A DNA stretch of 64,000 bases from assembly GCF_002245895.1 (NCBI RefSeq), contig NZ_NPJZ01000002.1:248001-312000 (forward strand), given 5' to 3'. Positions 16,990 to 25,295 of this stretch are shown piece after piece. The notes below the pieces were generated by a model. The model was given only the letters and a program-made list of their open reading frames with translations. It made no database searches and was not told the DNA's origin. Both the position numbers and the translations under genes were made by a program. Origin of the DNA: Rhodococcus sp. OK302. GTDB taxonomy: Bacteria; Actinomycetota; Actinomycetes; Mycobacteriales; Mycobacteriaceae. The stretch's first letter is position 1. Each line of letters starts with the position of its first letter.

Positions 16990-17025
16990 GAACCCGCACC
17001 TGCCGGGGAGGCAGAGTGCGGGTTC
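16990..17025 (-). terminator. Terminator module, copy 3
   Basis: GAACCCGCAC pairs perfectly with GTGCGGGTTC around an inner CTGCC/GGCAG stem with one bulged A. The minus-strand tail is TTCCTTTTCTGTC. It lies 36 bp after the stop of the 76-residue gene, with CTGACCAGCAG between them. It is the best-preserved of the four modules. Confidence 0.85.
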
Positions 17026-17060
17026 GTCAGGATTGCGCTGCTGGTCAGCAGCAATCTCGG

Positions 17061-17291
17061 TCAGAAGGTGGCATTGATGCCGATCCAGTAGTCGGCCTTG
17101 CCGCCGGCGTCTTTCACGTGGCTGATGTCGGTGAGGATCGAAGTATCCGTCTGGCCGGGCTTGTACATTTCGTTCGGCGCTTCGAGCAGGATGGTGCGAC
17201 CGTCTGTCGTTGCGGTGTACAGGCTCATTCCGTCGCACTTGCCGGCGTCGACCTGGCGATCAGTGATGGTGAATGTCATGAGTCCGCTCAT
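17061..17291 (-). CDS. Small hypothetical protein
   Basis: The product has 76 residues. ATG 17291 is preceded by AAAGGATGACGACACG. It begins MSGLMTFTITDRQVDAGKCD and includes RTILLEAPNEMYKPGQT and a C-terminal GGKADYWIGINATF. Alternating hydrophobic residues suggest a small beta-rich fold. There is no signal peptide. It is one unit of the series of minus-strand genes separated by related terminators. No function can be assigned. Confidence 0.6.
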   Translation of the reverse strand: MSGLMTFTITDRQVDAGKCDGMSLYTATTDGRTILLEAPNEMYKPGQTDTSILTDISHVKDAGGKADYWIGINATF

Positions 17292-17514
17292 CGTGTCGTC
17301 ATCCTTTTCGTGGGGCGCTGGTTTCGGCGCAGGTGTTGCCTTCACAGAGGCCGGAAGATGCATCAGCAGGTCGATGACCAGCGGTCTTCCGGGGCACTCG
17401 GCGCAGGTTGGCGGTCGATGATGCCTGTGTGGTTCGAACTTGTTCCGATGTTGGCTCCGCCAACTCCCCCGATGTGGACGTGCGCCGGATGGATGATCGT
17501 GTGGCGAAAGAGAA

Positions 17515-17550
17515 GAACCCGCACGCGCCGGGAAGGCAGAGTGCGGGTTC
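17515..17550 (-). terminator. Terminator module, copy 4
   Basis: GAACCCGCAC pairs with GTGCGGGTTC, with a weaker inner stem (GCGCC/GGCAG region altered). The minus-strand tail is TTCTCTTTCGCC. CTGACCAGCAG lies 12 to 20 bp upstream, as in copies 2 and 3. The winged-helix fragment ends just before it. Confidence 0.75.
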
Positions 17551-17569
17551 ATGGGGGTTCCACTGCTGG

Positions 17570-17790
17570 TCAGCCGACTGAACTCTCGGCGTCGGGTAAT
17601 CAGCCCGGCCAGCCGCAGATCCGTCAAGGCCGCGTAGCCGGCCGAGGTACCCAACTTCGCTGCGGCGAGCGCGTCATTTGCGGTGGTCACCTGACCTCTG
17701 TGGATCAGGTCGTAGAGCAACCGCGAGCGCAGCCCGAGCACACTCCATGCCTGGTGAACAGGGGCGACGTGCGCTCGTGCGATCGATACC
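17570..17790 (-). pseudogene. Winged-helix protein fragment
   Basis: The minus-strand frame contains VHQAWSVLGLRSRLLYDLIH, then RGQVTTANDALAAAKLGTSA and ALTDLRLAGLITRRR. This pattern fits a winged helix with a recognition helix followed by a wing. No start is visible, and the frame reads on through the terminator module. A stop in another register (TGA in CGGCTGACC, near 17570) is probably the original end. It may be the C-terminal part of a plasmid regulator or replication accessory protein. Confidence 0.45.
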
Positions 17791-17820
17791 CGGTTGGGGC
17801 CGTGCCCGTTGCGGGCGTGG

Positions 17821-18060
17821 TCAGGGCGTACTGGTCGGGGAGCTGGCCCGCGCCGCGGGCAGTACATCCTGCGGCAAGACCTTCGAATCAAGTTCCCGAA
17901 TCAGATCTGTGCGGCCGGTATAGCTCGCCAACAGATCCGCGACGTACTGACTCAGAGAGCCGACGCCGGCGTCTCGCCGACGATCCTCGAGGATCCGGTA
18001 CACCTCGGTTGGGATGCGCGCGGCGAGTAATCGTCGTTCGCCCTTGCTGGCCATTCCCAT
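17821..18060 (-). CDS. Ribbon-helix-helix-like small protein
   Basis: The product has 79 residues. ATG 18060 is preceded by AAGGGAGACAACT. RRLLAARIPTEVYRILEDRR, then GVGSLSQYVADLLASYTGR, has the strand-helix-helix spacing of RHH/Arc-type proteins (A-R-I-P near the N-terminus, S-x-S-x-Y-V-A-x-L-L in the second helix). Such proteins control plasmid copy number, partition or toxin genes. No toxin gene follows directly; the next frame is a broken winged-helix fragment. Confidence 0.65.
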   Translation of the reverse strand: MGMASKGERRLLAARIPTEVYRILEDRRRDAGVGSLSQYVADLLASYTGRTDLIRELDSKVLPQDVLPAARASSPTSTP

Positions 18061-18353
18061 AGTTGTCTCCCTTCAGTTGCCCCCGGACTCGATCAGCAAG
18101 GATGATACAGGGCGGCGCGGCGCTCAAGCGTCATTTTCGCAGGTCAAGACGGTTTTTGCCTAGAGTCTCGCCGCGAATAACCGCCCGAATAACTCGAAAC
18201 GGCCCATTTCCGCAGGCAGATCCCACGGCCGAATAACTAAATCAAATTCAGGCATTCGGCGTTGCGCCAGGTCTCCGGCGACACTGAATGCGTTTGTGGG
18301 GACGCTGCTACCCGCCTCGGTAGCCGAACGGGTTTCTCGAAAGGCAGTCGCCC

Positions 18354-18602
18354 CTAGTTTGCGACTGTCAGGTCTTCGTCGTTGGCGAAGATCAGCCTTC
18401 CATCGTCGAGCGCGATCGCCCATCGATGTACCGGAGCCCAGTCCCGTCCCACCGAACCGCGGTCGATGACCATGTCCGCGTAGTCCTCGATCACCACGCC
18501 CGTGCATGTCACGCTGATACCGGTATCGGAGTCGGGCATCGTGATTCTCACTCGGAGCCCCACAGTGATCACGTCTTGGCTGTCGCCGTCTTTGTCGGTC
18601 AT
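18354..18602 (-). CDS. Small hypothetical protein, beta-rich
   Basis: The product has 82 residues and is acidic, with alternating hydrophobic positions (VITVGLRVRITMPDSDTGIS; VTCTGVVIEDYADMVID; RWAIALDDGRLIFANDED). This pattern suggests a small barrel of the SH3 or KOW type. There is no signal peptide or membrane segment. It is divergent from the HNH gene across about 230 bp. Its function is unknown. Confidence 0.6.
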   Translation of the reverse strand: MTDKDGDSQDVITVGLRVRITMPDSDTGISVTCTGVVIEDYADMVIDRGSVGRDWAPVHRWAIALDDGRLIFANDEDLTVAN

Positions 18603-18832
18603 TCGCCTGATTCTGTCAGAGCAACTTTATGGCAATCGCACCCAGGTCTCGGCTATCCACGCTGGATGCGGATGAGGTTTGTGCGGGTTGCTGATGAGCG
18701 TAAGGGGTGCCGTTACCTTGCTGGGACTGTTACCGGCACCCACCCGAATACCAATCGGACATATTTCTGTCGGTGCACGCTCCTACAGTCAGTCTGGGTA
18801 ACAGCCCGAATCGAGGTTTCAGGAGGCGAGTG

Positions 18833-19458
18833 ATGTCGTTCGTCAGCGATGCTCCGCTGCCGCTTCCCGGGATGCCCGACAGCATCCCCGCAACGCCTGC
18901 GTTCCAGATGACGCTGATCGGTCAGGCGCAACCGGTCCGGATCCCCGAACGCCTGTGGCGGTCCTGGCTCGACGATCCTGCTGTCGTCGCCCGGTTCGAA
19001 TCCAAACGCTATCGACGACAACATCATCAGTGTTGGCCCTGGATTGCCGGTGTGTCCTCGACCGGTCACGGTTCCTTCCGCGCGGCGAGCCTGCCCGGCC
19101 CGTCCCGCCGCGGTACCGTGCCGGCGCATTTGTTCGCCTACCAGCTCGAATACAGGGTCATTCCGCGGTTGGGGTGGTCCAACACCGATGATGCGGTGCT
19201 GCGTCATCAGTGCGATTTCGCTGGCTGCGTCAACCCTGCCTACATGCTGCTGGGGACCAATCGCACCAACAGCAGCGAATACGATCTCCGCGTCGCAATA
19301 TTTCCAGTCCACTGGCCGATGTCCGCGGACCGGCCGGCCGCACACGGGCCATCGCCGACGCCATCCGCAGCGGTCTCGACCGCAACGAGAATCTCGACAT
19401 GATCGAGCGGAAAATCCGTGAGGCCGAGCATGCCGGGTTGCCGTTCACGCTGTGGTGA
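18833..19458 (+). pseudogene. HNH-type endonuclease gene with a frameshift
   Basis: ATG 18833 has a strong AGGAGG 6 bases upstream. Frame one reads QCWPWIAGVSSTGHGSFR, VPAHLFAYQLEY and LRHQCDFAGCVNPAYMLLGT. These are the paired cysteines, H-x-C and N-P-x-x-L-x-x-G-T residues of HNH_3-type homing nucleases. Near 19285 the frame must shift to reach the expected end (SSPLADVRGPAGRTRAIADA, then RKIREAEHAGLPFTLW) and the TGA at 19458. The zinc and catalytic core lies before the lesion, so a shortened protein could retain the nuclease fold. Confidence 0.65.
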
Positions 19459-19532
19459 TGTCGGGAATTCAGGTTCGGGTAGCCGAGGCCAGATCGCCAC
19501 TTCGAAGATCGCCACCACATGGGTACTCGGAT

Positions 19533-20570
19533 CTACAGCCACCGCTTGCGCCGAAACAGGGTGAATAGCGATGCTGCGCCGGTCACCGCGATGATCCACC
19601 ACAACAGATACCCGTACCGCCATCGCAGTTCAGGCATGAACTGAAAGTTCATGCCGTAGATCCCGGCGAACGCGGTCACGAATGCCGCCAGAGAGGCCCA
19701 GGCGGTGATCTTGCGCAGGTCGGTGTTCTGCTGGAGATTCACCCGGGCAAGAGTCGCGGCGACGAGAGAGCTAATGACCTCGTCGAATTCGACGATACGT
19801 TCGGCTACGGCGGCGTGATGTTCAGCGACATCACGCAGATGTCTGCGGACTTCCTTCGGGATCGGATTCGAAAGGACGGCGGTGGTCGCGGCAAGGGTGG
19901 ACAGCGCCACCGCGAGGGGGTTCACCGAGCGCCGCAATTCGAGCACTTCACGCTTGACGAGATAGATCTGCTCGATCGGGGTGTAGCGATCGGGGCTGAG
20001 CAATTCCACTTCCAGAGTGTCGATATCGCCCTCGACCGAATCGATGACCGCCAGGTATCCGTCGACGATCCGGTCGATCACTGCATGCAGGACAACCCAC
20101 GGCCCCAACCGCATCCGCTCGGGCGCCCCTTCGAGTTCGTCGCGCACACCGGTAAGTGCGGTGTGACCGCCGTGCCTTACGGTGACGATGAAATCCGATC
20201 CGATCGCTGCCAGGATCTCACCGGTGTCGACGATGTCGTCAGCGGTGTGAATGGAGGTGGGCGAGAGATAGTGCGCGGTGCGCATGACCAGCACGATCAC
20301 GTCGTCGTACTGTTCGATTTTCGGGCGTTGATGCGCGTGTACCGAGTCCTCGGCGACGAGTTCGTGCAGGCCGTATGTCTCGGCGACAGCAGTCATCTGG
20401 ACATATGTGGGTTCGAACAACCCGAGCCACACGAAACCCGATCCGCGTCGCCGAACCTCACGCAGTGCACTCTCCGGTGTGTAAGTGCCGGGGACGCGCA
20501 CGCCGTCGACGTAGGCCGCGCAGTCGACGACAGCGCTCGCGGCGTCGATCGATGCTGGTTGTCGATCCAT
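19533..20570 (-). CDS. corA: CorA-family divalent-metal (Mg2+/Co2+) transporter
   Basis: The product has 345 residues. The long cytoplasmic N-terminal domain (DSVHAHQRPKIEQYDD; VLHAVIDRIVDGYLAVIDSV) is followed by two C-terminal transmembrane helices. The signature YGMNFQFMPEL, containing the essential G-M-N, lies at the end of the first. The positively charged tail (FRRKRW) is typical. CorA forms a pentameric channel for magnesium uptake. The gene is intact and separated from its neighbours, so its presence in an accessory region is notable but not abnormal. Confidence 0.9.
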   Translation of the reverse strand: MDRQPASIDAASAVVDCAAYVDGVRVPGTYTPESALREVRRRGSGFVWLGLFEPTYVQMTAVAETYGLHELVAEDSVHAHQRPKIEQYDDVIVLVMRTAHYLSPTSIHTADDIVDTGEILAAIGSDFIVTVRHGGHTALTGVRDELEGAPERMRLGPWVVLHAVIDRIVDGYLAVIDSVEGDIDTLEVELLSPDRYTPIEQIYLVKREVLELRRSVNPLAVALSTLAATTAVLSNPIPKEVRRHLRDVAEHHAAVAERIVEFDEVISSLVAATLARVNLQQNTDLRKITAWASLAAFVTAFAGIYGMNFQFMPELRWRYGYLLWWIIAVTGAASLFTLFRRKRWL

Positions 20571-20655
20571 ACTCGCAGCCCTCCGACCCTGTGCGTGCCT
20601 CTCCGCCGAGAAGGAGGCGACTCAGGATAGCCGCTAGGCCGCGGACCGAGTCCGA

Positions 20656-20946
20656 TCAACGCTGCAACGGAAGTCCGTCGGCTACAGCCCAATGATCGGC
20701 TGGAAATTTGGCGGTAGGAAAGCGGCGGATGAGTTGTTCGACCAGACGATGGACCCGGTGAAGGTCTTTGCGCAGAGCCGCCGCATCGGTGCGCGCCGCC
20801 GACGCGGCCGCTGGAGCGACCGGACGCGCACCCCGCACGAGTCGCAGCGCTGATTCGATGCGCTCGGATAGCTCGTCGATCTCCGAATTGAGCAGGGGCA
20901 GAAACGCTCTCGCCTGCGCGATATCGGACTCGTCTACCGCTGACAC
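20656..20946 (-). CDS. Hypothetical helical protein
   Basis: The product has 96 residues, mostly helical (DIAQARAFLPLLNSEIDEL; ERIESALRLVRGARP; LRKDLHRVHRLVEQLIRRF) with an alanine-rich linker. There is no signal peptide. It is transcribed with the three-helix protein upstream, 5 bp away. A role cannot be assigned; the charged helices suggest protein-protein contact. Confidence 0.6.
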   Translation of the reverse strand: MSAVDESDIAQARAFLPLLNSEIDELSERIESALRLVRGARPVAPAAASAARTDAAALRKDLHRVHRLVEQLIRRFPTAKFPADHWAVADGLPLQR

Positions 20947-20951
20947 GTGGG

Positions 20952-21155
20952 CTACGACGGGACTAGCGAGGAAAGTTTCTCCCCCGCCATGCGCTCGACG
21001 AGCAGAGGAACGAAGTCACGGACCCGATGCCCGTCGAAATGAGCGTGAGCAGACGCCACAGTGTCGGCCACGACGTCTGCCGAGATCGAGGGATACTTCG
21101 CGGACAACCGCCTCACTGCATGAGCGATCAGACGATACTCCTCTTCGTTCTTCAT
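20952..21155 (-). CDS. Three-helix-bundle dimerisation-type protein
   Basis: The product has 67 residues. RLIAHAVRRLSAKYPSIS, VADTVASAHAHFDGHRVRDF and VPLLVERMAGEKL follow the pattern of the small three-helix-bundle domain frequent in mycobacteria and rhodococci (L-x-x-x-F/Y-P, A-x-x-x-F-x-G-x-x-V-R-D-F-V-P-x-L-V-E-R). Such proteins are thought to dimerise. Their function is unknown. It lies immediately before the van-like operon but on the opposite strand. Confidence 0.65.
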   Translation of the reverse strand: MKNEEEYRLIAHAVRRLSAKYPSISADVVADTVASAHAHFDGHRVRDFVPLLVERMAGEKLSSLVPS

Positions 21156-21231
21156 CTGTAAATACTGCGCCCCACCTGCCGAGATTTCAACAGAAGAAGA
21201 GTCGATCGGCCGCGGCCCGCGCCTGCCGAAT

Positions 21232-21789
21232 GTGCTGATCAGTCCACACTCCGCGTACTACACAGACCGCGCCCTCGACGGCTACCTCACGAATCGCATC
21301 GTCGGCACCCGGGCTTTGTGCGCTGCCCTCGAGCAAGCACGAGAGAAGGCAGCCTCCCTCGGCTTCGGACTCCTTCTCTGGGACGGCTACCGTCCTCGGC
21401 GCGCCGTCGACGCCTTCCTACGCTGGTCAGAAGAGCCGGAGGACGGCCAGACGAAGCAGCGGCACTATCCCAATATCGATAGACACGAGATGGTCGAAAA
21501 GGGTTATGTGGCAACTCAGTCGGGCCACAGTAGGGGCGGCGCTGTTGACCTGACGCTCTATCACCTTGCGACCAGTGAACTTTTTCCTATGGGTGGCGAC
21601 CATGACCTCAGGGACCCGATCTCAGGTCATCGAGCGCGAGGAATCACGCCGATCGAGTCCCAGAATCGTGAGCTTCTTCGTTCCATCATGGAGGACTGCG
21701 GATTTGATCGGTACGACTGCGAGTGGTGGCACTACACGCTGAAACGCGAACCATATCCGGATGTCTACTTCGACTTTCCGATCACGTGA
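21232..21789 (+). CDS. vanX: VanX-type D-Ala-D-Ala dipeptidase with an atypical N-terminus
   Basis: The product has 185 residues from GTG 21232, against about 200 in VanX. All family signatures are present: LLLWDGYRPRRAVD (catalytic Arg), SGHSRGGAVDLTL (zinc His and Asp) and CEWWHYTL (catalytic Glu and zinc His). VanX-type enzymes hydrolyse D-Ala-D-Ala so that glycopeptide-target precursors are removed. The usual N-terminal block (W-D-x-K-Y-A-T-W-D-N-F) is replaced by SPHSAYYTDRALDGYLTN. The frame stays open further upstream but has no start codon there. It is the first gene of a three-gene overlapping operon. Confidence 0.85.
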   Translation: MLISPHSAYYTDRALDGYLTNRIVGTRALCAALEQAREKAASLGFGLLLWDGYRPRRAVDAFLRWSEEPEDGQTKQRHYPNIDRHEMVEKGYVATQSGHSRGGAVDLTLYHLATSELFPMGGDHDLRDPISGHRARGITPIESQNRELLRSIMEDCGFDRYDCEWWHYTLKREPYPDVYFDFPIT

Positions 21790-22429
21790 TGGGTCTCCAT
21801 TGCGTCTCGCAGTGGGGCGTTTGGAAAACAACGACGAGGTCGTGATTCGGCGCACCGGCCTATCGGGGCTGGAGGTCTCCTTGCGGCACTCCGATCCATC
21901 GCAACTGCACGACTGGGCCTCCGATGGATACCGCTCGAGCGAGGAGTACCTGTTCTGGTCCCGCAAGGTCTGCGGCTTGGCGTGTCTGCAGTCGCTGCTC
22001 CACGGCTGGACTGACGTCCGACTGTCGATAGGCGAACTTCTTGGGCTAGCCGTCGAGTGGGGTTGCTATGTGGTGGAGCCTTCGGGCAAGGTCCACGGCC
22101 TGCTCTACCGGCCGTTCATGGCATGGGTCAGCTCACAATTCGGATTCAACTGCCAACTGGTCGAGCAAACCCCGATTCAGGTTTCGACCCGAGAGTTGCG
22201 GCCCGGGAAAGTCATGATCGCTTCGGTATCGCCTGAGATTCGCGATCCCAACACCTACGAGCCGCGACGGGGAGGCCATCTTGTGCTGATCTATGCAGTC
22301 GATGATGGACTGGTGCGGTTTCATAATCCGTCGGGTTACTCCCACAATTCGGACTCTGCATCGGTGCCCATGTATGTGTTCGAGCGTTTTCATGCCAGCC
22401 GAGGAATCTTGATCAGAGGGGCATCGTGA
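21761..22429 (+). CDS. C39-like papain-fold protein
   Basis: The product has up to 222 residues from ATG 21761, which overlaps vanX by 29 bp. A TTG near 21800 is an alternative start. SRKVCGLACLQSLLHG carries the likely catalytic cysteine near residue 70. GGHLVLIYAVDDGLVRFHNP carries the histidine and asparagine of a C39/papain-type triad. A lone C39-like domain without a transporter can act as a peptidase or transglutaminase-like enzyme. Its place between a D,D-dipeptidase and a MurG homologue suggests a cell-wall substrate, which is inference. Confidence 0.7.
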   Translation: MSTSTFRSRDGSPLRLAVGRLENNDEVVIRRTGLSGLEVSLRHSDPSQLHDWASDGYRSSEEYLFWSRKVCGLACLQSLLHGWTDVRLSIGELLGLAVEWGCYVVEPSGKVHGLLYRPFMAWVSSQFGFNCQLVEQTPIQVSTRELRPGKVMIASVSPEIRDPNTYEPRRGGHLVLIYAVDDGLVRFHNPSGYSHNSDSASVPMYVFERFHASRGILIRGAS

Positions 22430-23580
22430 TGAAGCCTGGCGAACCGGCACCGCGCGTCGTTGTCGCGGGCGGCCATTCGGCCGGGCACATCGAGCCCACG
22501 ATGAACTTCGCCGACGCGCTGCGCTTACTGGAGCCCACGGCTGAGATCACCGCCCTCGGCGCTATCCGTGGCCTGGACACCACGCTCATCCCTGCCCGCG
22601 GCTACTCACTCGAACTTATCCCGCCCGTGCCACTGCCGCGCAAGCTGAGCCGCGACCTACTGCACACGCCGGGCAAACTACGCGACGCCGTCAGCGCGAC
22701 CGGAGCGGTGCTCGACCGCGTGAGGGCCGAGGTCGTGGTGGGCATTGGGGGCTACGTGGCCGTGCCCGCCTATCTTGCCGCACGCCAGCGGGGCATTCCG
22801 ATCGTCGTCCATGAGGCGAATGCCCGGCCCGGAGTGGCGAACCGACTGGCAGCCAGGATGACGACCCACGTGTTTACCGCCGCGCCCCGTGTCCACCTGG
22901 CTCACGCCAGCGCGATCGGCATCCCGCTGCGGCCGGCGATCACCAGGCTCGACCGGGCCTCGCTGCGCGACTCGGCTCGGCAACGGTTCGGCCTGCGCCT
23001 GGACGAGCCGGTACTGATGGTCACTGGCGGTTCGCAGGGAGCCCAAGTGATCAACGCCGCAGTGGCCGGCGCTGCAACAACGTTGAGGGCGGCCGGCGTG
23101 CAGGTGGTGCACATCACCGGGCCACAGCACATAGTCGAGCCCCCGGACGGCGACCCTGGCGACCCGCCCTACGTCGTCGTCCCGTACATCGATGAGATGC
23201 AGTACGCCTACGCCGCGGCCGACTTCGCTATCTGCCGCTCAGGGGCGATGACGTGCGCCGAGCTCGCCGCTGTCGGCTTGCCCGCCGCCTACGTGCCGCT
23301 GCCGCTGCGTGGCGGCGAGCAGCGCTTGAACGCCGAGGCGGTCGTTGCTGCCGGCGGGGCAGTGATCGTCGACGAGGCCGATCTCAACGCAGGCTGGATC
23401 GAAACCACTCTGATCCCACTGCTCACTGATACCGAGCGGAGAGCGGTGATGTCGGCTCAGGCGTTGGCGGCCGGCGCACCCGACGTGGGTGCGCTGCTGG
23501 CCCGGCACGTGCTTACGGTCGTCGCTGGGCGGCGGGCAGTTGCACTGCGACGCAGAGCCCGCCAGCAGCCCGGGGGCTGA
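22426..23580 (+). CDS. murG: MurG-like UDP-GlcNAc glycosyltransferase
   Basis: The product has 384 residues. GTG 22426 or ATG 22429 overlaps the stop of the C39-like gene. The MurG fingerprint is complete: GGHSAGHIEPTMNFADAL (lipid-substrate G-loop), VVGIGGYVAVPAYLAAR, VHEANARPGVANR, TGGSQGAQVIN (nucleotide-binding loop) and CRSGAMTCAELAAVGLP with GEQRLNAEA. MurG adds GlcNAc to lipid I to make lipid II. This copy is not in a dcw cluster, so it is probably an accessory enzyme for altered precursors. Its 3' end overlaps the kinase gene on the other strand by 68 bp. Confidence 0.85.
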   Translation: MMKPGEPAPRVVVAGGHSAGHIEPTMNFADALRLLEPTAEITALGAIRGLDTTLIPARGYSLELIPPVPLPRKLSRDLLHTPGKLRDAVSATGAVLDRVRAEVVVGIGGYVAVPAYLAARQRGIPIVVHEANARPGVANRLAARMTTHVFTAAPRVHLAHASAIGIPLRPAITRLDRASLRDSARQRFGLRLDEPVLMVTGGSQGAQVINAAVAGAATTLRAAGVQVVHITGPQHIVEPPDGDPGDPPYVVVPYIDEMQYAYAAADFAICRSGAMTCAELAAVGLPAAYVPLPLRGGEQRLNAEAVVAAGGAVIVDEADLNAGWIETTLIPLLTDTERRAVMSAQALAAGAPDVGALLARHVLTVVAGRRAVALRRRARQQPGG

Positions 23581-24548
23581 GCGTGAGAGTTCCGTCATGT
23601 GCCTGAGTGATGCTCTTGACGATCGCCAAGCCAAGGCCCACACCCGCATCGTCCTTGCGGATGCGAGCAGTGCCGCGCTGAAACGGCTCGGTGAGTGCCG
23701 AGACCAACTCTGGACTGAGCTTGTCGCCGGTGTTCTCGACCGTGAGCATGACGGACTCGGGGTCGATGGCGGTGCTGATCTGCACGCTGCCGTCCTCGGG
23801 GAGGTTGTGGACGATCGCATTGTGCAGGAGGTTCGTAGTCAGCTGCAGCAAGTGCGCGTGTGAGCCGATGACCGGCGCGATGTCCCCGTAGGTCTCGATG
23901 GTGACGCCCTGCTTCTCCGCGAACGGGAGGAGCGTCTCGGCGGCTTCTTCCGCGATGAGCGACAGATCAACGTCTTCTCTGCTGAAGGAACGCTGGTCGG
24001 TACGGGCTGAGTAGGAGCAGTGCCTCGGTGAGTTCGATCGCTCGTGTGTTGACAGCGCGAAGGGCGTTCATCGAGCTCGCCGCCGTCGCGGTTCGGATCG
24101 TTACGAGCGACATCGAGAAGAGTCTGTGTGATCGCCAGCGGGGTGCGCAGCTCGTGGGAGGCGTTGGCGGCGAACCGCTGCTGCTCGGCATCTCGTGCTT
24201 CGAGCTGTACGAGCATGGCGTCGAAGGCATCAAGTTCACGGAACTCGTCGTTGCGTCCCTCCAGTTCAATCCGGTACGACAGCCCCCCGCCCCCGCCTCC
24301 CGCGCGGCGCGAGTAATCCGCTCCAAAGGGGCAAGCATTCGGCCCGCGAGGATCCAACCACCCACAAGGCCGAACACCAGCAAGAACCCGAGCGCCAAGA
24401 TCGCTGCTGGGACAAACACCACGGGACCGAAGCTGCGCGGGTCGAATACCCGGGCAAAGTCAGCCAGATCAGGGAATCGGAAGTTCGTGGCTCCCCCTCT
24501 CAGCAGGAAGACCCAAACCGCCGCAAGGAGCAAGACACCAGCGAGCAT
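23513..24548 (-). pseudogene. VanS-like sensor histidine kinase with three frameshifts
   Basis: From ATG 24548 the first frame holds a transmembrane helix (MLAGVLLLAAVWVFLLR), a short sensor loop, a second helix (ILALGFLLVFGLVGGWILAG) and the start of HAMP (RMLAPLERITRAAREAG). A G-run near 24290, a two-base problem near 24080 and an extra C near 24005 move the reading to other registers. Those contain FAANASHELRTPLAITQTLL (H-box), LHNAIVHNLPEDG (N-box) and KDDAGVGLGLAIVKSI (G-box). All domains exist, so it is recently broken or mis-sequenced. Confidence 0.75.
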
Positions 24549-24560
24549 GAGGAACCCGGC

Positions 24561-25295
24561 CTAGCTGAGAGTGAGTTTGAGGCGAACGCCCAACCCTGGC
24601 GCTCTATCCACCGCCACCCCGCCTCTGGCGCCCGGTTTGGTTCCGATGCGGTACCCGACGCCCGGCACGGTGGCGATCAGCCACGGTTCGCCGAGCCGCT
24701 TGCGCAACGTAGAGACCGTGATGCGCACGGCATTCGTGAACGGATCGGCGTTCTCGTCCCACGCCCGCTCCAGCAGTTCCTCGGCACTGATCACCCCGCC
24801 CTCGGCAGCGACGAGAACTTCGAGCACCGCGAACTGCTTCCGGGTCAGCGCGACGTACCGGCCGTCCCGGTAGACCTCGCGGCGGAACGGGTCCAGCTGC
24901 AAGCCAGCGATCTCCCGGACGGGTGGCCTGCTGTGCGCGCGCCTGCGATCGAGCGCCCGGAGACGGAGCACGAGCTCTTGCAGCTTGAACGGCTTGGTGA
25001 GGTAATCGTCGGCACCGAGCTCGAACCCGGACGCTTTGTCGTCCATCCGGTCTGCGGCAGTGAGCATCAGGATTGGCATGCCGCTACCGGAAGTGACGAT
25101 GTGCTGGGCGATCTCGTCACCGGAGGGTCCGGGAATGTCGCGGTCGAGGACGGCGATGCCGTAGGCGTTGACGCCCAACAGATCCAGGGCAGTGTCCCCG
25201 TCACCGGCGATGTCGGCAGCGATCGCTTCCAGGCGCAGCCCATCGCGGATGGCTTCCGCCATGAAGAGCTCGTCCTCTACGACCAACACACGCAT
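24561..25295 (-). CDS. VanR-like OmpR-family response regulator
   Basis: The product has 244 residues. The receiver domain has the acidic pair in VLVVEDELFMAEA, a predicted phosphoacceptor Asp in IAVLDRDIPGPSGDE, MLTAAD and LGADDYLTKPFKLQEL with its conserved Lys. The winged-helix domain (LTRKQFAVLEVLVAAEGG; NAVRITVSTLRKRLGEPWLI; VPGVGYRIG) is complete. It is immediately upstream of the broken kinase and probably controls the convergent vanX operon in response to cell-wall stress or glycopeptides. The tail after VGYRIG is about 25 residues longer than usual. Confidence 0.85.
   Translation of the reverse strand: MRVLVVEDELFMAEAIRDGLRLEAIAADIAGDGDTALDLLGVNAYGIAVLDRDIPGPSGDEIAQHIVTSGSGMPILMLTAADRMDDKASGFELGADDYLTKPFKLQELVLRLRALDRRRAHSRPPVREIAGLQLDPFRREVYRDGRYVALTRKQFAVLEVLVAAEGGVISAEELLERAWDENADPFTNAVRITVSTLRKRLGEPWLIATVPGVGYRIGTKPGARGGVAVDRAPGLGVRLKLTLS

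Noticed and set aside
15240..17550. Integron attC sites as an explanation for the four hairpin modules
   Set aside because: The modules lack the conserved core (RYYYAAC/GTTRRRY) and have U-rich tails like terminators, and no integron integrase was found. I keep the looser 'shared 3' module' view instead.
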